This document shows, piece after piece, positions 1-8,417 of a DNA stretch of 64,000 nt; positions within the stretch are counted from its first letter, which is position 1, and every line of letters starts with the position of its first letter. Origin of the DNA: Qipengyuania xiapuensis. GTDB lineage: Bacteria; Pseudomonadota; Alphaproteobacteria; Sphingomonadales; Sphingomonadaceae. The translations under genes were made by a program, and so were the position numbers. The stretch lies in NCBI RefSeq assembly GCF_019711395.1, contig NZ_JAIGNL010000001.1, positions 1,488,001-1,552,000 of the forward strand. The letters run 5' to 3'. The notes below the pieces were generated by a model. It ran no database searches, was not told the origin of the DNA, and was given only the letters and a program-made list of their open reading frames with translations.

Positions 1-168
1 GACACGATCGACAAGAAGGCCAAGAAGAACACGGACGATTACATGATGGCCGTCTACCGCCAGGAAGGCGATGGCACGAACTACCTCGTGGTTCGCAACG
101 TCTACGTCCCGCTGTACATCAACGGACGTCGCTGGGGCGATTCCGAGCTCGCCTACAGCTTCGGCTGA
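1..168 (+). CDS. C-terminal fragment of a probable methyl-accepting chemotaxis protein
   Basis: Frame 1 is open from the window edge to a TGA at 166-168, so only the last 55 residues are visible. The end carries a segment like VRNVYVPLYINGRRWGD followed by ELAY. I recall this tail from alphaproteobacterial methyl-accepting chemotaxis proteins, where an extracellular-sensor-like segment follows the signalling domain. No signalling hairpin is in view, so the call rests on this short tail and is tentative. The gene is followed by a strong terminator at 187-228. Confidence 0.45.
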   Translation, partial: DTIDKKAKKNTDDYMMAVYRQEGDGTNYLVVRNVYVPLYINGRRWGDSELAYSFG

Positions 169-186
169 TCACCAGATCCCCAAGGA

Positions 187-228
187 AAAGGGCCGGGAAG
201 CACAATCAGCTTCCCGGCCCTTTCTGTT
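187..228. terminator. Rho-independent terminator, probably bidirectional
   Basis: A perfect 12-bp stem (190-201 with 209-220) and a 7-base loop are flanked by AAA on the left and TTT then CTGTTT on the right. It can stop the plus-strand gene ending at 168 and also the minus-strand moxR gene ending at 245. Confidence 0.85.
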
Positions 229-244
229 TGCCTGAAGCGCGCGA

Positions 245-1099
245 TCAGGTCTGGCGGCGTGCCATGAACGCGAGGCGTTCGAACATCATCACGTCCTGCT
301 CGTTCTTGAGCAGCGCGCCATGCAACGGCGGGATGGCGCTGTTGGGGTTGCTGTCCTGCAGCACTTCGAGCGGCATGTCCTCGTTCAGCAGCAGCTTGAG
401 CCAGTCGAGCAATTCGCTGGTGCTGGGCTTCTTCTTGAGGCCGGGCACATCGCGCAGTTCGTAGAAGATCTCCATCGCCTTGGTGACGAGGTTCTTCTGG
501 ATGTCGGGGAAGTGCACCTCGATGATGTCGCGCATCGTGTCGCGGTCGGGAAACTTGATGTAGTGGAAGAAGCAGCGGCGCAGGAAAGCGTCGGGCAGTT
601 CCTTCTCGTTGTTCGAGGTGATGACGACGATGGGGCGTTCCTTCGCCTCGATCCGCTCATGTGTCTCGTAAACGTCGAAGCTCATGCGATCGAGTTCCTG
701 GAGGAGATCGTTCGGAAACTCGATGTCGGCCTTGTCGATCTCGTCGATCAGCAGGACCGGGAGCTGTTCGGAAGTGAAGGCTTCCCACAGCTTGCCCTTC
801 TTGATGTAGTTCGAGATGTCGTGGACGCGCTCGTCGCCGAGCTGGCCGTCGCGCAGGCGCGCGACCGCGTCATACTCGTAGAGACCCTGCTGCGCCTTGG
901 TGGTCGACTTGACGTTCCACTCGATCAGCGGTGCGTCGATGGCCTTGGCGATTTCGTGCGCCAGCACCGTCTTGCCGGTCCCGGGTTCGCCCTTCACGAG
1001 CAGCGGGCGGCGCAGCGTGACTGCGGCGTTGACAGCGACCTTGAGATCGTCGGTCGCGATGTAGGAGCTGGTACCTTCAAAGCGGGTCGGTTCGGACAT
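245..1099 (-). CDS. MoxR-family AAA+ ATPase
   Basis: The 284-residue protein is an AAA+ ATPase of the MoxR type, which generally acts as a chaperone-like remodeller of metalloenzymes or other complexes, often with a von Willebrand factor A partner. The Walker A motif GEPGTGKT is at residues 37-44 and Walker B (LLIDEID) near 116-122. A sensor-1 segment (ITSNN) and an arginine-rich finger region (FLRRC) follow in the usual order. The start is ATG with an AAGGGA ribosome site 6 bases upstream. No VWA partner is adjacent here, so the substrate cannot be inferred. The gene lies 77 bases downstream of the ECF sigma factor operon but a hairpin (1141-1166) separates them. Confidence 0.85.
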   Translation of the reverse strand: MSEPTRFEGTSSYIATDDLKVAVNAAVTLRRPLLVKGEPGTGKTVLAHEIAKAIDAPLIEWNVKSTTKAQQGLYEYDAVARLRDGQLGDERVHDISNYIKKGKLWEAFTSEQLPVLLIDEIDKADIEFPNDLLQELDRMSFDVYETHERIEAKERPIVVITSNNEKELPDAFLRRCFFHYIKFPDRDTMRDIIEVHFPDIQKNLVTKAMEIFYELRDVPGLKKKPSTSELLDWLKLLLNEDMPLEVLQDSNPNSAIPPLHGALLKNEQDVMMFERLAFMARRQT

Positions 1100-1140
1100 C
1101 GGTTTTCCCTTGCAACTTTACGTTTGCGTTAGGGGCAAGC

Positions 1141-1166
1141 GCCGGAGCACGCAAGGGCGCTCCGGC
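1141..1166. terminator. Hairpin between the membrane protein gene and moxR
   Basis: A perfect 8-bp stem (GCCGGAGC at 1141-1148 with GCTCCGGC at 1159-1166) has a 10-base loop and lies just past the stop of the minus-strand membrane gene. There is no T-tract after it, so it may be a weak terminator or an RNA 3-prime stabiliser. Confidence 0.4.
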
Positions 1167-1176
1167 ACTCGATGTC

Positions 1177-1749
1177 TCAGGCGCGGTCGAGCGCACCGAT
1201 TTCGCGGTCGATCTTCTTCGCGGCATAGAGGTTCAGCCAGCCCACGAAAACGAAGAACGCAGCGGTACCGGTGACCTTCAGCCAGACCCCGTCGATCGCT
1301 ACGGTCCAGCCCTGGACCTCTGCAACCTTCGCGGTGACCACGAGGTAGAAGCCGAGCAGCCCGGGGACGAAGGGGGCGAGATACCACTTGGGCACACTGC
1401 GAAGCAGGTCGCGTTGACGGACGAGTTGTGCGCGCAGGTGTTCGCGGCAGCTCTGTTCGGGAACGCGTGGCTGTGCGCTGCCATCGCGATGAAGCTTCGC
1501 AATCACGAAGATCGCAGCGATCCCGATCGCGAGGCCCGCCGCGGCGAACAGCCATTCGCCGACAGAGGCGGCCATGACGGCCATCGCTCCGAACAGGACG
1601 ATGACGAGACCGCCCGCAGCAAATTCGATCACGTTGCGGCGCCGGATTTTCTTCTCGAAGGCCGTGGCGCGTGCCTGACAGGCGCCCGGTTCGCTGAAGG
1701 AAGCGGCGGTGTTCTGCGAGGTCCAAAAGGAAAAGGGCTTGTCGGTCAT
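1177..1749 (-). CDS. Membrane protein cotranscribed with ECF sigma factor (possible anti-sigma factor)
   Basis: This 190-residue protein has a soluble N-terminus of about 38 residues ending in a basic patch (KKIRRRN). Two hydrophobic helices follow at about 40-84, then a soluble loop (about 85-118) and two further hydrophobic stretches (about 124-175). Its ATG overlaps the sigma factor stop by 4 bases (ATGA), so it is probably translationally coupled. In ECF operons the second gene is commonly the membrane anti-sigma factor, and that is the inferred role. No HxxxCxxC zinc anti-sigma motif is present. I recognise no named family. Confidence 0.7.
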   Translation of the reverse strand: MTDKPFSFWTSQNTAASFSEPGACQARATAFEKKIRRRNVIEFAAGGLVIVLFGAMAVMAASVGEWLFAAAGLAIGIAAIFVIAKLHRDGSAQPRVPEQSCREHLRAQLVRQRDLLRSVPKWYLAPFVPGLLGFYLVVTAKVAEVQGWTVAIDGVWLKVTGTAAFFVFVGWLNLYAAKKIDREIGALDRA

Positions 1750-2291
1750 CGGGCGGTCTCCTGATTGGGGGCGGGGGAGGGAGAGGTCTCGGCCTCGAAC
1801 TCCGAAGCGAGGGCGGACTTGAGGCGGTGTATGCGGGTCGTGACGCTGCCGGAGGAAAGGCCGGTGACGTCGGCTATGTCCTTCCCGCTCTCGCCCTCGA
1901 GCCAGAGCAGCATGACCTGCGCGTCGAGCGTGGGTAGGCGGCGGATCATGCGCTGGGCGCGGGCAACGGCGTGGTTTTCAGCCGCAGACCGCTCGGCGTC
2001 GCCGGGTTCGGGAAGGTCCTCGATCTCGTCTAGAGCGAGGGGCGTCTTCCCTCGGCTCTCTCGCAGGCGGTGCTCCGCGGCCACGTTATGCGCCACCCGG
2101 TAAACCCAGGTCTTGAGAGCGCATTGCCCTTCGAAGCGCGCGAAACTGCGAAACAGCTCGCAATGAATGTCCTGTTCGAGATCGCGCGCTTTCTCGCCGT
2201 CATACTCCATGGCCCGCGCTAGGCGAGCAATGGCCGGGGCGAAAAGTTCGCCGGCTTCGCGATACAGATCGTGTTGATTTGCTACGGTCAT
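1746..2291 (-). CDS. ECF-type RNA polymerase sigma factor
   Basis: The 181-residue protein has the two-domain layout of extracytoplasmic-function sigma factors. Region 2 spans roughly 20-85 and includes [16 protein letters not shown], which matches the core-binding and -10-recognition helices. Region 4 spans roughly 115-165 and contains a helix-turn-helix ([21 protein letters not shown]). The linker is acidic. The ATG start has AAGGA a few bases upstream. The next gene, overlapping by 4 bases, encodes a membrane protein likely to control it. It is divergent from the hydrolase/OsmC fusion, which is a possible target, though no promoter motif for this factor can be read confidently. Confidence 0.9.
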   Translation of the reverse strand: MTVANQHDLYREAGELFAPAIARLARAMEYDGEKARDLEQDIHCELFRSFARFEGQCALKTWVYRVAHNVAAEHRLRESRGKTPLALDEIEDLPEPGDAERSAAENHAVARAQRMIRRLPTLDAQVMLLWLEGESGKDIADVTGLSSGSVTTRIHRLKSALASEFEAETSPSPAPNQETAR

Positions 2292-2380
2292 GTATCCTTA
2301 GTCCGTCCCCGAGCGTATTTCTTACACACCGGGCCAAAAAAATCCCGTCACGATGGCTCAAGCCGACACAGGGAGCGACG

Positions 2381-3601
2381 ATGCCGACCGAGAATATCTC
2401 CATAAAAACCGACGCCGGACACGAGCTGACAGGATCGCTCGAACTGCCCACCGGACTGGTTCGGGGCGCGGCGCTGTTCGCGCATTGCTTCACCTGCACG
2501 AAGAACAGCAAGGCGGCCGTCACCGTCGCTCGTGCGCTCGCGGGGGAAGGAATTGCGACGCTCCGCTTCGACTTCACCGGGCTCGGCGGAAGCGGAGGCG
2601 ATTTCGGCCGCGCGGGATTCGCTGCCGACGTATCGGACCTTGTTGCGGCGGCGGAGGAATTGATCGATCGATTCTCGGCACCCATACTGCTCGTCGGTCA
2701 CAGTTTGGGAGGCGCAGCGGTACTGGCTGCAGCGGACCAGATCGGCTTCGATCGGATCGCCGCCATCGCCACGCTGGGCGCACCTTCCGACGTGCCCCAT
2801 GTGCTCCACAATATCGACGGCGATATCGAACAGATCCGCGAGCAGGGAGAAGGCGAGGTCAAAATCGGCGGCCGCGCGTTCACTCTCGGGCGCGAATTCA
2901 TCGAGAAGGTGGAGAACACGGACCTGCTTGCCGAGGTCGCACGGCTGCGCAAGCCGCTCATGTTCCTCCATTCACCGACCGACGACATTGTCGGCATCGA
3001 ACATGCAAGTGCCCTGTTTCAGGCCGCCAAGCATCCGAAGAGTTTCGTCAGCCTGGAGGGTGCCGACCACCTCCTCGTGCGCGAGGAAGATGCGCGGTTC
3101 GTCGCCAGCGTCATCGCCGGTTGGGCGCATCGCTACCTGCCGCTGCGCGACGACTGGCCGATGCCCGAGGAAGGCATCGTCGCCTGCACCGGCCACGGCA
3201 AGTTCGGGACCGAGGTCCACACCGTCAGCCACCGCTTTATTGCCGACGAACCGAAGAGCTATGGCGGCGACGATACGGGACCCACGCCATACGACCTGCT
3301 CAACGCGGCGCTCGGCACCTGCACGGCTATGACGATGAAGATGTACGCCGATCGCAAGGGCTGGCCGCTCGAAGGTGTGAGCGTGGAAGTCACGCATGAA
3401 CGCGACCATGGCCACAAGTGCCACCATGTCGAGGCGATGGAGGAGGGCAAGCAGTTGCAGGCGCTCAACCGGGTAATCGCCATCCGCGGGGATCTCGATG
3501 AAGATCAGCGCACCCGCCTGATCGAGATCGCGGACAAGTGCCCTGTTCACCGCACGCTGGAAGGCGAACTCCACGTTCACACCAGCACGCGCGAGGATTG
3601 A
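2381..3601 (+). CDS. Bifunctional alpha/beta hydrolase / OsmC-family protein
   Basis: The 406-residue protein joins two domains. Residues 1 to about 255 form an alpha/beta hydrolase with the nucleophile elbow GHSLGG (Ser108), an acid near Asp201 and His230 in GADHLL. Residues from about 265 form an OsmC/Ohr-like domain with cysteines at 314 (GTCTAM) and 387 (CPVHR), the pair used for hydroperoxide reduction in that family. An open frame extends upstream to 2279, but the ATG at 2381 with GGGAGCG just before it gives the normal N-terminus. It is divergent from the ECF sigma factor. A role in detoxifying peroxides or acyl compounds is inferred. Confidence 0.88.
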   Translation: MPTENISIKTDAGHELTGSLELPTGLVRGAALFAHCFTCTKNSKAAVTVARALAGEGIATLRFDFTGLGGSGGDFGRAGFAADVSDLVAAAEELIDRFSAPILLVGHSLGGAAVLAAADQIGFDRIAAIATLGAPSDVPHVLHNIDGDIEQIREQGEGEVKIGGRAFTLGREFIEKVENTDLLAEVARLRKPLMFLHSPTDDIVGIEHASALFQAAKHPKSFVSLEGADHLLVREEDARFVASVIAGWAHRYLPLRDDWPMPEEGIVACTGHGKFGTEVHTVSHRFIADEPKSYGGDDTGPTPYDLLNAALGTCTAMTMKMYADRKGWPLEGVSVEVTHERDHGHKCHHVEAMEEGKQLQALNRVIAIRGDLDEDQRTRLIEIADKCPVHRTLEGELHVHTSTRED

Positions 3602-3603
3602 GA

Positions 3604-3975
3604 TCAGACCTGGATCACGAGCAGGGTTAAGCCGAGCGTGACGGCCAGAATCAGGAAGGTCGCGATCCGCCAACCCCTTGCGGAGTTCTGTATGCCGCTT
3701 TCCCACGCGTGAAAGCCGATCATCGCAGTCAGCAGCAATGCGGTACCGCCGAGGATTACCCGGGGCAATCCAAGGAGGCCTGCAAGCACGGCGAATAGCA
3801 CGGGCTGGAGGATGATCTGCAGGATCAGCGCCCGGGTGAACCAGACGATCGGCACCGGGCGATAGGTGCTGTCGGGCACTTCCCAATCGGGCAGGGAGAC
3901 GTCGGGCCGCGAGATGCGGCGATCGTCGTAGATGATGTCTTCCTCGCGCGGGTCGGGATAACGCCCGTCAGGCAT
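3604..3975 (-). CDS. Small membrane protein downstream of parE
   Basis: The protein has 123 residues. A charged, proline-rich N-terminal segment of about 40 residues is followed by three hydrophobic helices (about 45-65, 70-90 and 103-122). The gene overlaps the end of parE by 8 bases, so it is probably cotranscribed with it. It converges with the OsmC fusion gene, with only two bases between the two stops. I do not recognise a family or function. Confidence 0.7.
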   Translation of the reverse strand: MPDGRYPDPREEDIIYDDRRISRPDVSLPDWEVPDSTYRPVPIVWFTRALILQIILQPVLFAVLAGLLGLPRVILGGTALLLTAMIGFHAWESGIQNSARGWRIATFLILAVTLGLTLLVIQV

Positions 3976-5959
3976 CGATCATCTCGCGGTCGAATTCGCC
4001 CGCGTTGTTCTGGATGAAATTGAAGCGGTGTTCCGGGTTGCGGCCCATCAGCTGGTCGACCAGTTCCTTCACCACCGCGCGCTGTTCGAATTCGCTGGGC
4101 AGGGTGATGCGGATGAGACTGCGCGTTTCCGGGTCCATCGTGGTCTCCCGAAGCTGCTGCGGGTTCATCTCGCCGAGGCCCTTGAAGCGGCCAACCTCGA
4201 CCTTCTTGCCCTTGAAGACCGTTTCTTCGAGCTCCTTGCGATGCTCGTCGTCGCGGGCGTAGCGGCTCTCCTTGCCCGCCGTCAGCTTGTAGAGCGGGGG
4301 CTGGGCGAGATAGAGGCGCCCGTCGCGAACGATCTCCGCCATCTCCTGGAAGAAGAATGTCATCAGCAGCGTTGCGATATGCGCGCCGTCGACGTCCGCG
4401 TCGGTCATGATGATGATGCGGTCGTAGCGCAGGTTTTCCGGATCGCAGTCCTTACGCGTCCCGCAGCCCATGGCGAGCGTGAGGTCGGCGATTTCGCTGT
4501 TCGCGCGGATCTTGTCGGCGGTTGCGCTGGCGACGTTGAGGATCTTGCCCCGGATCGGAAGGATTGCCTGCGTCTTGCGGTTGCGCGCTTGCTTGGCGCT
4601 GCCGCCTGCCGAATCGCCTTCGACGATGAAGAGTTCGGTCTCGCCGTCGCCCTCACCGGAACAGTCGGTCAGCTTGCCGGGCAGGCGCAGCTTCTTGGCG
4701 TTGGTCGCGGTCTTGCGCTTGATCTCGCGTTCCTGCTTGCGGCGCAGGCGCTCGTCCATCCGCTCCATCACCTGGCCCAGCAGCGCCTTGCCGCGGTCCA
4801 TGTTGTCGGAGAGGAAATGGTCGAAGTGATCGCGAACTGCGTTCTCGACCAGTCGCGCGGCCTCTGGCGAGGTCAGGCGGTCCTTGGTCTGGCTCTGAAA
4901 CTGCGGATCACGGATGAAGACGCTGAGCATGGTCTCTGCGCCCGACATGATATCGTCGGCGGTAAGATCCTTGGCTTTCTTCGTTCCGGTAAGCTCGCCG
5001 AATGCCCGCAAGCCCTTGGTCAAGGCTGCGCGCAGACCCTGCTCGTGCGTTCCGCCGTCAGGGGTTGGGACCGTGTTACAATACCAACTGGTCGAACCTT
5101 CGGAGTAGAGTGGCCAGGCGATAGCCCATTCTACGCTGCCCTGCTGCAGACCATCTTCGTTTTCCGGGAAGTCCTGCTTGCCTGCGAAGGGCTGCGCGGT
5201 GACGCATTCGCGCCCGCCGAGCTGTTCGGTCAGGTGATCTGCCAAGCCTCCCGGGAACTTGAATACAGCTTCCGCAGGCACGTCCTCCGACGCCAGCGCG
5301 TCCGCGCATTTCCAGCGGATTTCGACGCCAGCGAAGAGATAGGCCTTCGAGCGGGCGAGCTTGAACAGGCGCTTGGGATTGAACTTGCGGTCGCCGAAAA
5401 TCTCGGTGTCGGGCACGAAGGTGACCGTGGTTCCGCGCCGGTTCGGGGTCGATCCGATCTCCTCGATCTTGCCCTTCGGGGCCCCCTTGGAAAATTCCTG
5501 CGCGTACAGCGTCTTGTCGCGGGCTACCTCGACGCGCGTGTAGTCCGACAGCGCGTTGACCACGCTGACGCCCACGCCGTGCAGGCCGCCGCTGGTGGCA
5601 TAAGCCTTGCCCGAGAACTTGCCGCCCGAGTGCAGCGTGGTGAGGATCACCTCGAGCGTCGACTTGCCCGGATACTTAGGGTGCTCGCCCACGGGAATGC
5701 CGCGCCCGTTGTCCGAAATCGTGACGCGATTGCCTTCCTCGAGTCGCATCTCGATACGGCTCGCATGGCCTGCAACCGCCTCGTCCATCGCGTTGTCGAG
5801 AACTTCGGCTACGAGGTGATGCAGCGCTCGGTCATCGGTGCCGCCGATGTACATGCCGGGACGGCGACGTACGGGCTCGAGGCCCTCGAGGACCTCGATC
5901 GAGGAAGCGTCATAGTCGCCGGAAGATGTCGGCGTGTTTTCGAACAGATCGTCGGACAT
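3968..5959 (-). CDS. parE: DNA topoisomerase IV subunit B
   Basis: ParE is the ATPase subunit of topoisomerase IV, which decatenates daughter chromosomes together with ParC. The 663-residue protein has the GHKL ATPase domain at the N-terminus (VLDNAMDEA, DNGRGIP, SGGLHGVG), a transducer domain, and the TOPRIM domain with EGDSAGGSAKQ and the acidic DADVDGAHI motif. The C-terminal part contains RFKGLGEMNP. Its length fits ParE rather than GyrB, which is usually about 800 residues. The start is ATG at 5959. A small membrane protein gene overlaps its 3-prime end. Confidence 0.95.
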   Translation of the reverse strand: MSDDLFENTPTSSGDYDASSIEVLEGLEPVRRRPGMYIGGTDDRALHHLVAEVLDNAMDEAVAGHASRIEMRLEEGNRVTISDNGRGIPVGEHPKYPGKSTLEVILTTLHSGGKFSGKAYATSGGLHGVGVSVVNALSDYTRVEVARDKTLYAQEFSKGAPKGKIEEIGSTPNRRGTTVTFVPDTEIFGDRKFNPKRLFKLARSKAYLFAGVEIRWKCADALASEDVPAEAVFKFPGGLADHLTEQLGGRECVTAQPFAGKQDFPENEDGLQQGSVEWAIAWPLYSEGSTSWYCNTVPTPDGGTHEQGLRAALTKGLRAFGELTGTKKAKDLTADDIMSGAETMLSVFIRDPQFQSQTKDRLTSPEAARLVENAVRDHFDHFLSDNMDRGKALLGQVMERMDERLRRKQEREIKRKTATNAKKLRLPGKLTDCSGEGDGETELFIVEGDSAGGSAKQARNRKTQAILPIRGKILNVASATADKIRANSEIADLTLAMGCGTRKDCDPENLRYDRIIIMTDADVDGAHIATLLMTFFFQEMAEIVRDGRLYLAQPPLYKLTAGKESRYARDDEHRKELEETVFKGKKVEVGRFKGLGEMNPQQLRETTMDPETRSLIRITLPSEFEQRAVVKELVDQLMGRNPEHRFNFIQNNAGEFDREMIDA

Positions 5960-6022
5960 GGTTGCAAGCTATATCGCGTGCAAATTCCCGCGCACAAGGA
6001 GGCGCGTGACGTTATCCGCCTG

Positions 6023-7168
6023 TCAGAAGCCTACCGGTGCAGCCGATACGACCGAAACGTCCCCGCTCTGCACTTCGCGCACTTCCATCGCGCGCTCGAC
6101 GACGCCATTGCGCTGGAAACGGAACGGACCGTCCATGCCGTCGAAGCCGCCTGCCTGGTAAAGCAGGTTCACGGGAAAATCGCGGCCTACGCCCCAGTCG
6201 CGCGTCGCGCGCAGGGTCAGCAGGACGGCATCGTAGCCAAGCGTGGCGACGCGGTAGGGCTGGCCGCCGAAGCGCTCTTCATAGCTGTTGACGAACCCGC
6301 CGTAGCGACTGTCGGTTACGGCGGAGAAAAGCGCGCCCCTCAGCGAGGACGACCGCAGGACGGCGCTATCGCCGCTCCAGCGTTCGGTGCCGAGGATCTG
6401 GAGACCATCGGAGTTGACCGCCCCGGCGCCCCGGATCGAGTTGCTGCCTCCGTCGGCGATGAGCACGGTGTCGAAACCGCCGCGCTGCTTCAGCCGCCCG
6501 GCAGCGCTGACCACGGAGGTGTTGGTTCGCGCATAGCGTTCGCCGGTCACATAGCGTCCGCCATATTCCGTAAGCGCATTGCGGAGAGCTGCCTCGGCGC
6601 GGTTGCCGTAGTCACCGTCGGGCGCGAGGATCGCGAAATCGCGCGAACCCTGGCTACGTGCATACTGCACGCTGCGCGCGATCGACTGTTCGGGAATGTG
6701 ACCCATCACGAAAACACCGGGGCCGGCAATCGTCGTGTCGTTCGAGAAGCTGATGATCGGGACTGCGGTGCCCTCTGTCTCGGCGCGGACCGAGACGACA
6801 TTGCTGCCGAGCAGCGGGCCGAGGATCAGCTTGTTGCCGTCTGCCAGAGCGCGACGTGCCGCCGATTGCGGGCCCTGCGCGGTGTCATAGGTGGTGATGC
6901 GCAGGTTGTCGGCACCGGTGTCGAGAATCGCCATGGTCGTCGCATTGGCGATCGACTGGCCGACTTCGCCGTTCTGGCCCGAAAGGGGAACGAGCAGGGC
7001 GACGCGGTGGCGGGCTTCGTCTTCGGGGAGGGCGGTCGCGCTCGGCTCCGGCGTGGGCGTACCTGAAGTCGGGGTATCCGCCGTCTTCGGGATGATGGAA
7101 CAACCCGACAGCAGGACTGCGCCTGCAGCCACCATTACATTACGCCGGTTTACAAATCCGCTCTTCAT
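6023..7168 (-). CDS. Penicillin-binding protein activator (LpoA/LppC-like lipoprotein)
   Basis: The 381-residue protein begins with a lipoprotein signal (LLSGC lipobox ending near residue 22), so it is probably membrane-anchored in the periplasm. The body is a periplasmic binding protein-like fold related to the C-terminal domain of E. coli LpoA: LLVPLSGQNGEVGQSI near the start, ILGPLLG in the middle and repeated alpha/beta segments. LpoA stimulates the penicillin-binding protein PBP1a. The N-terminal TPR domain of E. coli LpoA is absent, as in other alphaproteobacterial members. The gene is divergent from rsmI with 37 bases between starts. In E. coli lpoA also neighbours rsmI and yraN. Confidence 0.82.
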   Translation of the reverse strand: MKSGFVNRRNVMVAAGAVLLSGCSIIPKTADTPTSGTPTPEPSATALPEDEARHRVALLVPLSGQNGEVGQSIANATTMAILDTGADNLRITTYDTAQGPQSAARRALADGNKLILGPLLGSNVVSVRAETEGTAVPIISFSNDTTIAGPGVFVMGHIPEQSIARSVQYARSQGSRDFAILAPDGDYGNRAEAALRNALTEYGGRYVTGERYARTNTSVVSAAGRLKQRGGFDTVLIADGGSNSIRGAGAVNSDGLQILGTERWSGDSAVLRSSSLRGALFSAVTDSRYGGFVNSYEERFGGQPYRVATLGYDAVLLTLRATRDWGVGRDFPVNLLYQAGGFDGMDGPFRFQRNGVVERAMEVREVQSGDVSVVSAAPVGF

Positions 7169-7205
7169 CTTGCCGCGTCCCTCATTGGTAGTTCATGGAA
7201 GGAAG

Positions 7206-8060
7206 GTGAGCGACAAAGCGCCTTCCCTTTCGGACCGCCTTACACCCGGTCTTTATCTTGTCGCCACCCCTATCGGGAATCTCGGCGATATTACGTTTCG
7301 GGCCGCCGATATCCTGAAACGCTGCGACGGCGTAGCTTGCGAAGACACGCGGGTTACTGGCAAGTTGCTGAAGCATCTCGGCATTTCCAAGCCCATGTGG
7401 CGGTACGATGACCATAGCGAACATCGTGACCGCCAGCGGCTCGTCGATTCGATGCGAGAAAAGGCCGTGGCGCTGGTGACCGATGCGGGAACGCCGATGA
7501 TTTCCGATCCCGGCTATCGCCTCGTCAACGATTGCCGCCTCGAGGGCATCCCGGTGACGAGCCTTCCCGGAGCTTGTGCAGCCATCGTCGGTCTGACCCT
7601 CTCGGGCCTTCCCAACGACCGTTTCCTCTTCGCAGGTTTCCTGCCCGCGAAGGACAAGGCGCGGCGCGAGACGCTTGAAGAGCTTGCGCCGATCGATGCG
7701 ACGCTGATCTTTTATGAGACCGGGCCCCGCCTGCTGAAGTCCCTCGTCGCGCTCGGGCAGGTAATGCCCGAACGAGAGATCGCGGTCGCGCGCGAACTCA
7801 CCAAACTGCACGAGGAGTGTCGCCGTGGCCTCTCCGACGGATTGCTGGCCTATTACGAGGCCAACCCGCCCAAGGGAGAGATCGTCCTGCTGGTCGGCCC
7901 ACCGGCAGAAGAGGTGCCCAGCGATGCGGATGCCGAGGCCATGCTGCGCGAGGCACTGGCCACGATGAAGACGAGCCAGGCCGCCGCGCATGTCGCGAAG
8001 GCGACCGGTCTCGACCGAAAGACGCTTTATGCCCGCGCGATGGAGATCAAGGCCGAATGA
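7206..8060 (+). CDS. rsmI: 16S rRNA (cytidine1402-2'-O)-methyltransferase
   Basis: RsmI methylates the 2-prime oxygen of C1402 in 16S rRNA. The 284-residue protein shows the family signature LYLVATPIGNLGDITFRA near the N-terminus, then CEDTRVTGKLL, VTDAGTPMISDPGYRL and SLPGACA in the expected order, and ends with a short helical tail. The longer open frame begins at 6891, but the gene probably starts at the GTG at 7206, directly after an A/G-rich ribosome site. An upstream TTG at 7185 is possible. It overlaps yraN by 4 bases and so is probably coupled to it. Confidence 0.93.
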   Translation: MSDKAPSLSDRLTPGLYLVATPIGNLGDITFRAADILKRCDGVACEDTRVTGKLLKHLGISKPMWRYDDHSEHRDRQRLVDSMREKAVALVTDAGTPMISDPGYRLVNDCRLEGIPVTSLPGACAAIVGLTLSGLPNDRFLFAGFLPAKDKARRETLEELAPIDATLIFYETGPRLLKSLVALGQVMPEREIAVARELTKLHEECRRGLSDGLLAYYEANPPKGEIVLLVGPPAEEVPSDADAEAMLREALATMKTSQAAAHVAKATGLDRKTLYARAMEIKAE

Positions 8061-8407
8061 AGCGCCAGCTTGCCGAGCGCAGCGGCCGCGGCGGTGAACG
8101 TCGTGCCGCTTTCTGGCTTCGCGCCAAGGGCTGGCAGATACTCGACGAGCGGGTGAAGACCCCTGTGGGAGAGATCGACCTCGTGGCGAAGCGCGGCAAG
8201 CTGGTGGCTTTCGTCGAGGTCAAATGGCGCCGCAAACGTGAGGAACTCGATCACGCGATCGATCAGCATCGTCTTTCGCGGGTCGCAGCAGCCGCTGAAG
8301 CGGTTGCTCATCGCTATGCCGGGGAGGGCGAGGACATCCGCGTGGACGTGATCCTCCTTGCACCCGGCGCGTTCCCTCGCCACATCGCCAATGCCTGGCA
8401 ACCCTGA
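8057..8407 (+). CDS. YraN/UPF0102 family endonuclease-like protein
   Basis: The 116-residue protein has the nuclease-fold core of the UPF0102 family: GERRAAFWLRAKGW, then GEIDLVAKRG and VAFVEVKWR. The conserved D, E and K are arranged as in Holliday-junction resolvase-like nucleases. The function is not established. The ATG overlaps the rsmI stop (ATGA), and gshB follows 10 bases after its stop. The order rsmI-yraN, with an lpoA homologue adjacent, is conserved across proteobacteria. Confidence 0.9.
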   Translation: MKRQLAERSGRGGERRAAFWLRAKGWQILDERVKTPVGEIDLVAKRGKLVAFVEVKWRRKREELDHAIDQHRLSRVAAAAEAVAHRYAGEGEDIRVDVILLAPGAFPRHIANAWQP

Positions 8408-8417
8408 AGGAATATCC

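Noticed and set aside
2292..2380. Possible autoregulated ECF promoter between the sigma gene and the hydrolase/OsmC gene
   Set aside because: A TGTAAG-like and a GGACGGA-like segment can be seen, but I cannot link them to a known ECF consensus.
4028..7066. Open frame of 1012 codons on the plus strand opposite parE and the LpoA-like gene
   Set aside because: It is antisense to two well-supported genes, has a low-complexity Arg/Ala/Val-rich translation and no known domain. High GC removes stop codons in such frames.
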